Of a stretch of 5,086 bases of DNA, positions 4,580 to 5,086 are shown in pieces. The notes under the pieces are model-generated. The model had not been told where the DNA came from. It searched no databases and saw only the letters and a program-made list of their open reading frames with translations. Where the stretch lies: the NCBI GenBank assembly GCA_011523155.1, contig WTHL01000323.1, positions 1 to 5,086 of the forward strand, read 5' to 3'. The position numbers were made by a program, and so were the translations under genes. This DNA comes from Synechococcus sp. PL34863bin_39. Lineage in GTDB: Bacteria > Cyanobacteriota > Cyanobacteriia > PCC-6307 > Cyanobiaceae. Positions within the stretch are counted from its first letter, which is position 1, and each line of letters begins with the position of its first letter.

Positions 4580-5086
4580 TCATTCGCTTGTTGATTCGAT
4601 GCGCTGGGTCTTGAGGAGCGCCTGAAGCAACAGGTCATCGCCGATCTCCCGGGCAGACCAGCGATCCAGGGCAATGGCCTGATCCATCACGGTGAACCCC
4701 AACGATCCAAGGGGTGTCCTGGCAGGCATGCCACCCATCAGCTTGGGCGCAACGACCACGGCCAGTTCCTGCACGCAGTCCTGGGCCAGCGCAGCGGATG
4801 CAAGCGAGGGTCCGCACTCCCAGAGCACCCGGTTGCAGCCCCTCTCCGCCAGAGCCATCAACAGCGATGCGGGACCACAGGGGTCAAGCTCCCGGCAAGA
4901 CACACCAGCCTGCTGAAGATGGCGCAGCAGGGGAGAAGCCTTGATGTCGTCGGCGAGGGGGCCATGGGCCAGCAGCGTCGAGGCAGTCGCCTGGTCCCAG
5001 AGTCTGCAGTTGGACGCAAGATTCATGCTCTTGGAGAGCACGACCCGCAGCGGTTCAGGATCCCTGCGTCCCCGACTGGTGAGGAG
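4580..5086 (-). CDS. ribD: RibD C-terminal reductase domain (riboflavin biosynthesis), 5' part outside the window
   Basis: Bifunctional RibD deaminates and then reduces a pyrimidine intermediate of riboflavin synthesis with NADPH; the visible part is the reductase half. The frame stays open to the right edge, giving 168 residues in the window. The fragment starts LLTSRGRRDPEPLRVVLSKS, a typical opening of the RibD reductase domain (LTSR, then PLRVVLS). The later block RVLWECGPSLASAAL corresponds to the usual EGGP substrate/cofactor motif, here ECGP. The family stretch VQELAVVVAPKLMGG follows, and the protein ends after ALLKTQRIESTSE. A GTG at 5041 could be mistaken for a start, but the conserved reductase residues upstream of it show that the gene begins outside the window. 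The N-terminal deaminase domain with its zinc site is not visible, so a stand-alone reductase cannot be excluded. The stop lies 76 bases upstream of the nfeD-like ATG on the same strand. No functional link to the flotillin cluster is obvious. Confidence 0.9.
   Translation of the reverse strand, partial: LLTSRGRRDPEPLRVVLSKSMNLASNCRLWDQATASTLLAHGPLADDIKASPLLRHLQQAGVSCRELDPCGPASLLMALAERGCNRVLWECGPSLASAALAQDCVQELAVVVAPKLMGGMPARTPLGSLGFTVMDQAIALDRWSAREIGDDLLLQALLKTQRIESTSE

Noticed and set aside
3913..4614. A 233-codon plus-strand frame antisense to the NfeD-like gene
   Set aside because: The product is Gln/Arg/Gly/His-rich with no domain character. The minus-strand frame has membrane segments and an OB-fold-like end and sits in a sensible operon.

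Overview
The window looks like a piece of a GC-rich cyanobacterial chromosome, most likely a marine Synechococcus/Cyanobium-type picocyanobacterium. This is inferred from the style of the FtsH N-terminus, the RibD C-terminal domain and the compact gene packing. No 16S or other decisive marker is present, so the taxonomic call is an inference. There are six protein genes and no tRNA, rRNA, CRISPR array, insertion sequence or phage gene.

Layout from left to right: (1) the N-terminal part of a membrane AAA+ metalloprotease FtsH on the minus strand, running off the left edge (1-443). (2) A 145-base divergent intergenic region (444-588) with several short dyads, one of which would fold over the ribosome binding site of the next gene. 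(3) A six-segment potassium channel on the plus strand (589-1335) with a TVGFGD selectivity filter and no regulatory domain. (4) A three-gene minus-strand cluster: a short NfeD/YuaF-like membrane OB-fold protein (3973-4503), a first flotillin (2610-3941, probably starting at TTG) and a second, paralogous flotillin (1336-2610). The two flotillins overlap by one base (TGATG). (5) The C-terminal reductase domain of the riboflavin enzyme RibD on the minus strand (4580-5086), running off the right edge. It lies 76 bases upstream of the nfeD-like gene and may or may not share its transcript.

The channel and the second flotillin converge with no intergenic base, and their two stop codons are the two halves of one palindrome, TGATCA.

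The gene set has a common theme. NfeD-like proteins are the classic operon partners of flotillins, and flotillins scaffold membrane microdomains. In Bacillus subtilis flotillins have been linked to FtsH and to potassium fluxes. An NfeD protein, two flotillins, a potassium channel and FtsH lying side by side is therefore a plausible membrane-microdomain neighbourhood. Only the nfeD-flotillin-flotillin unit is strongly supported as an operon. The link to the channel and to FtsH rests on proximity alone.
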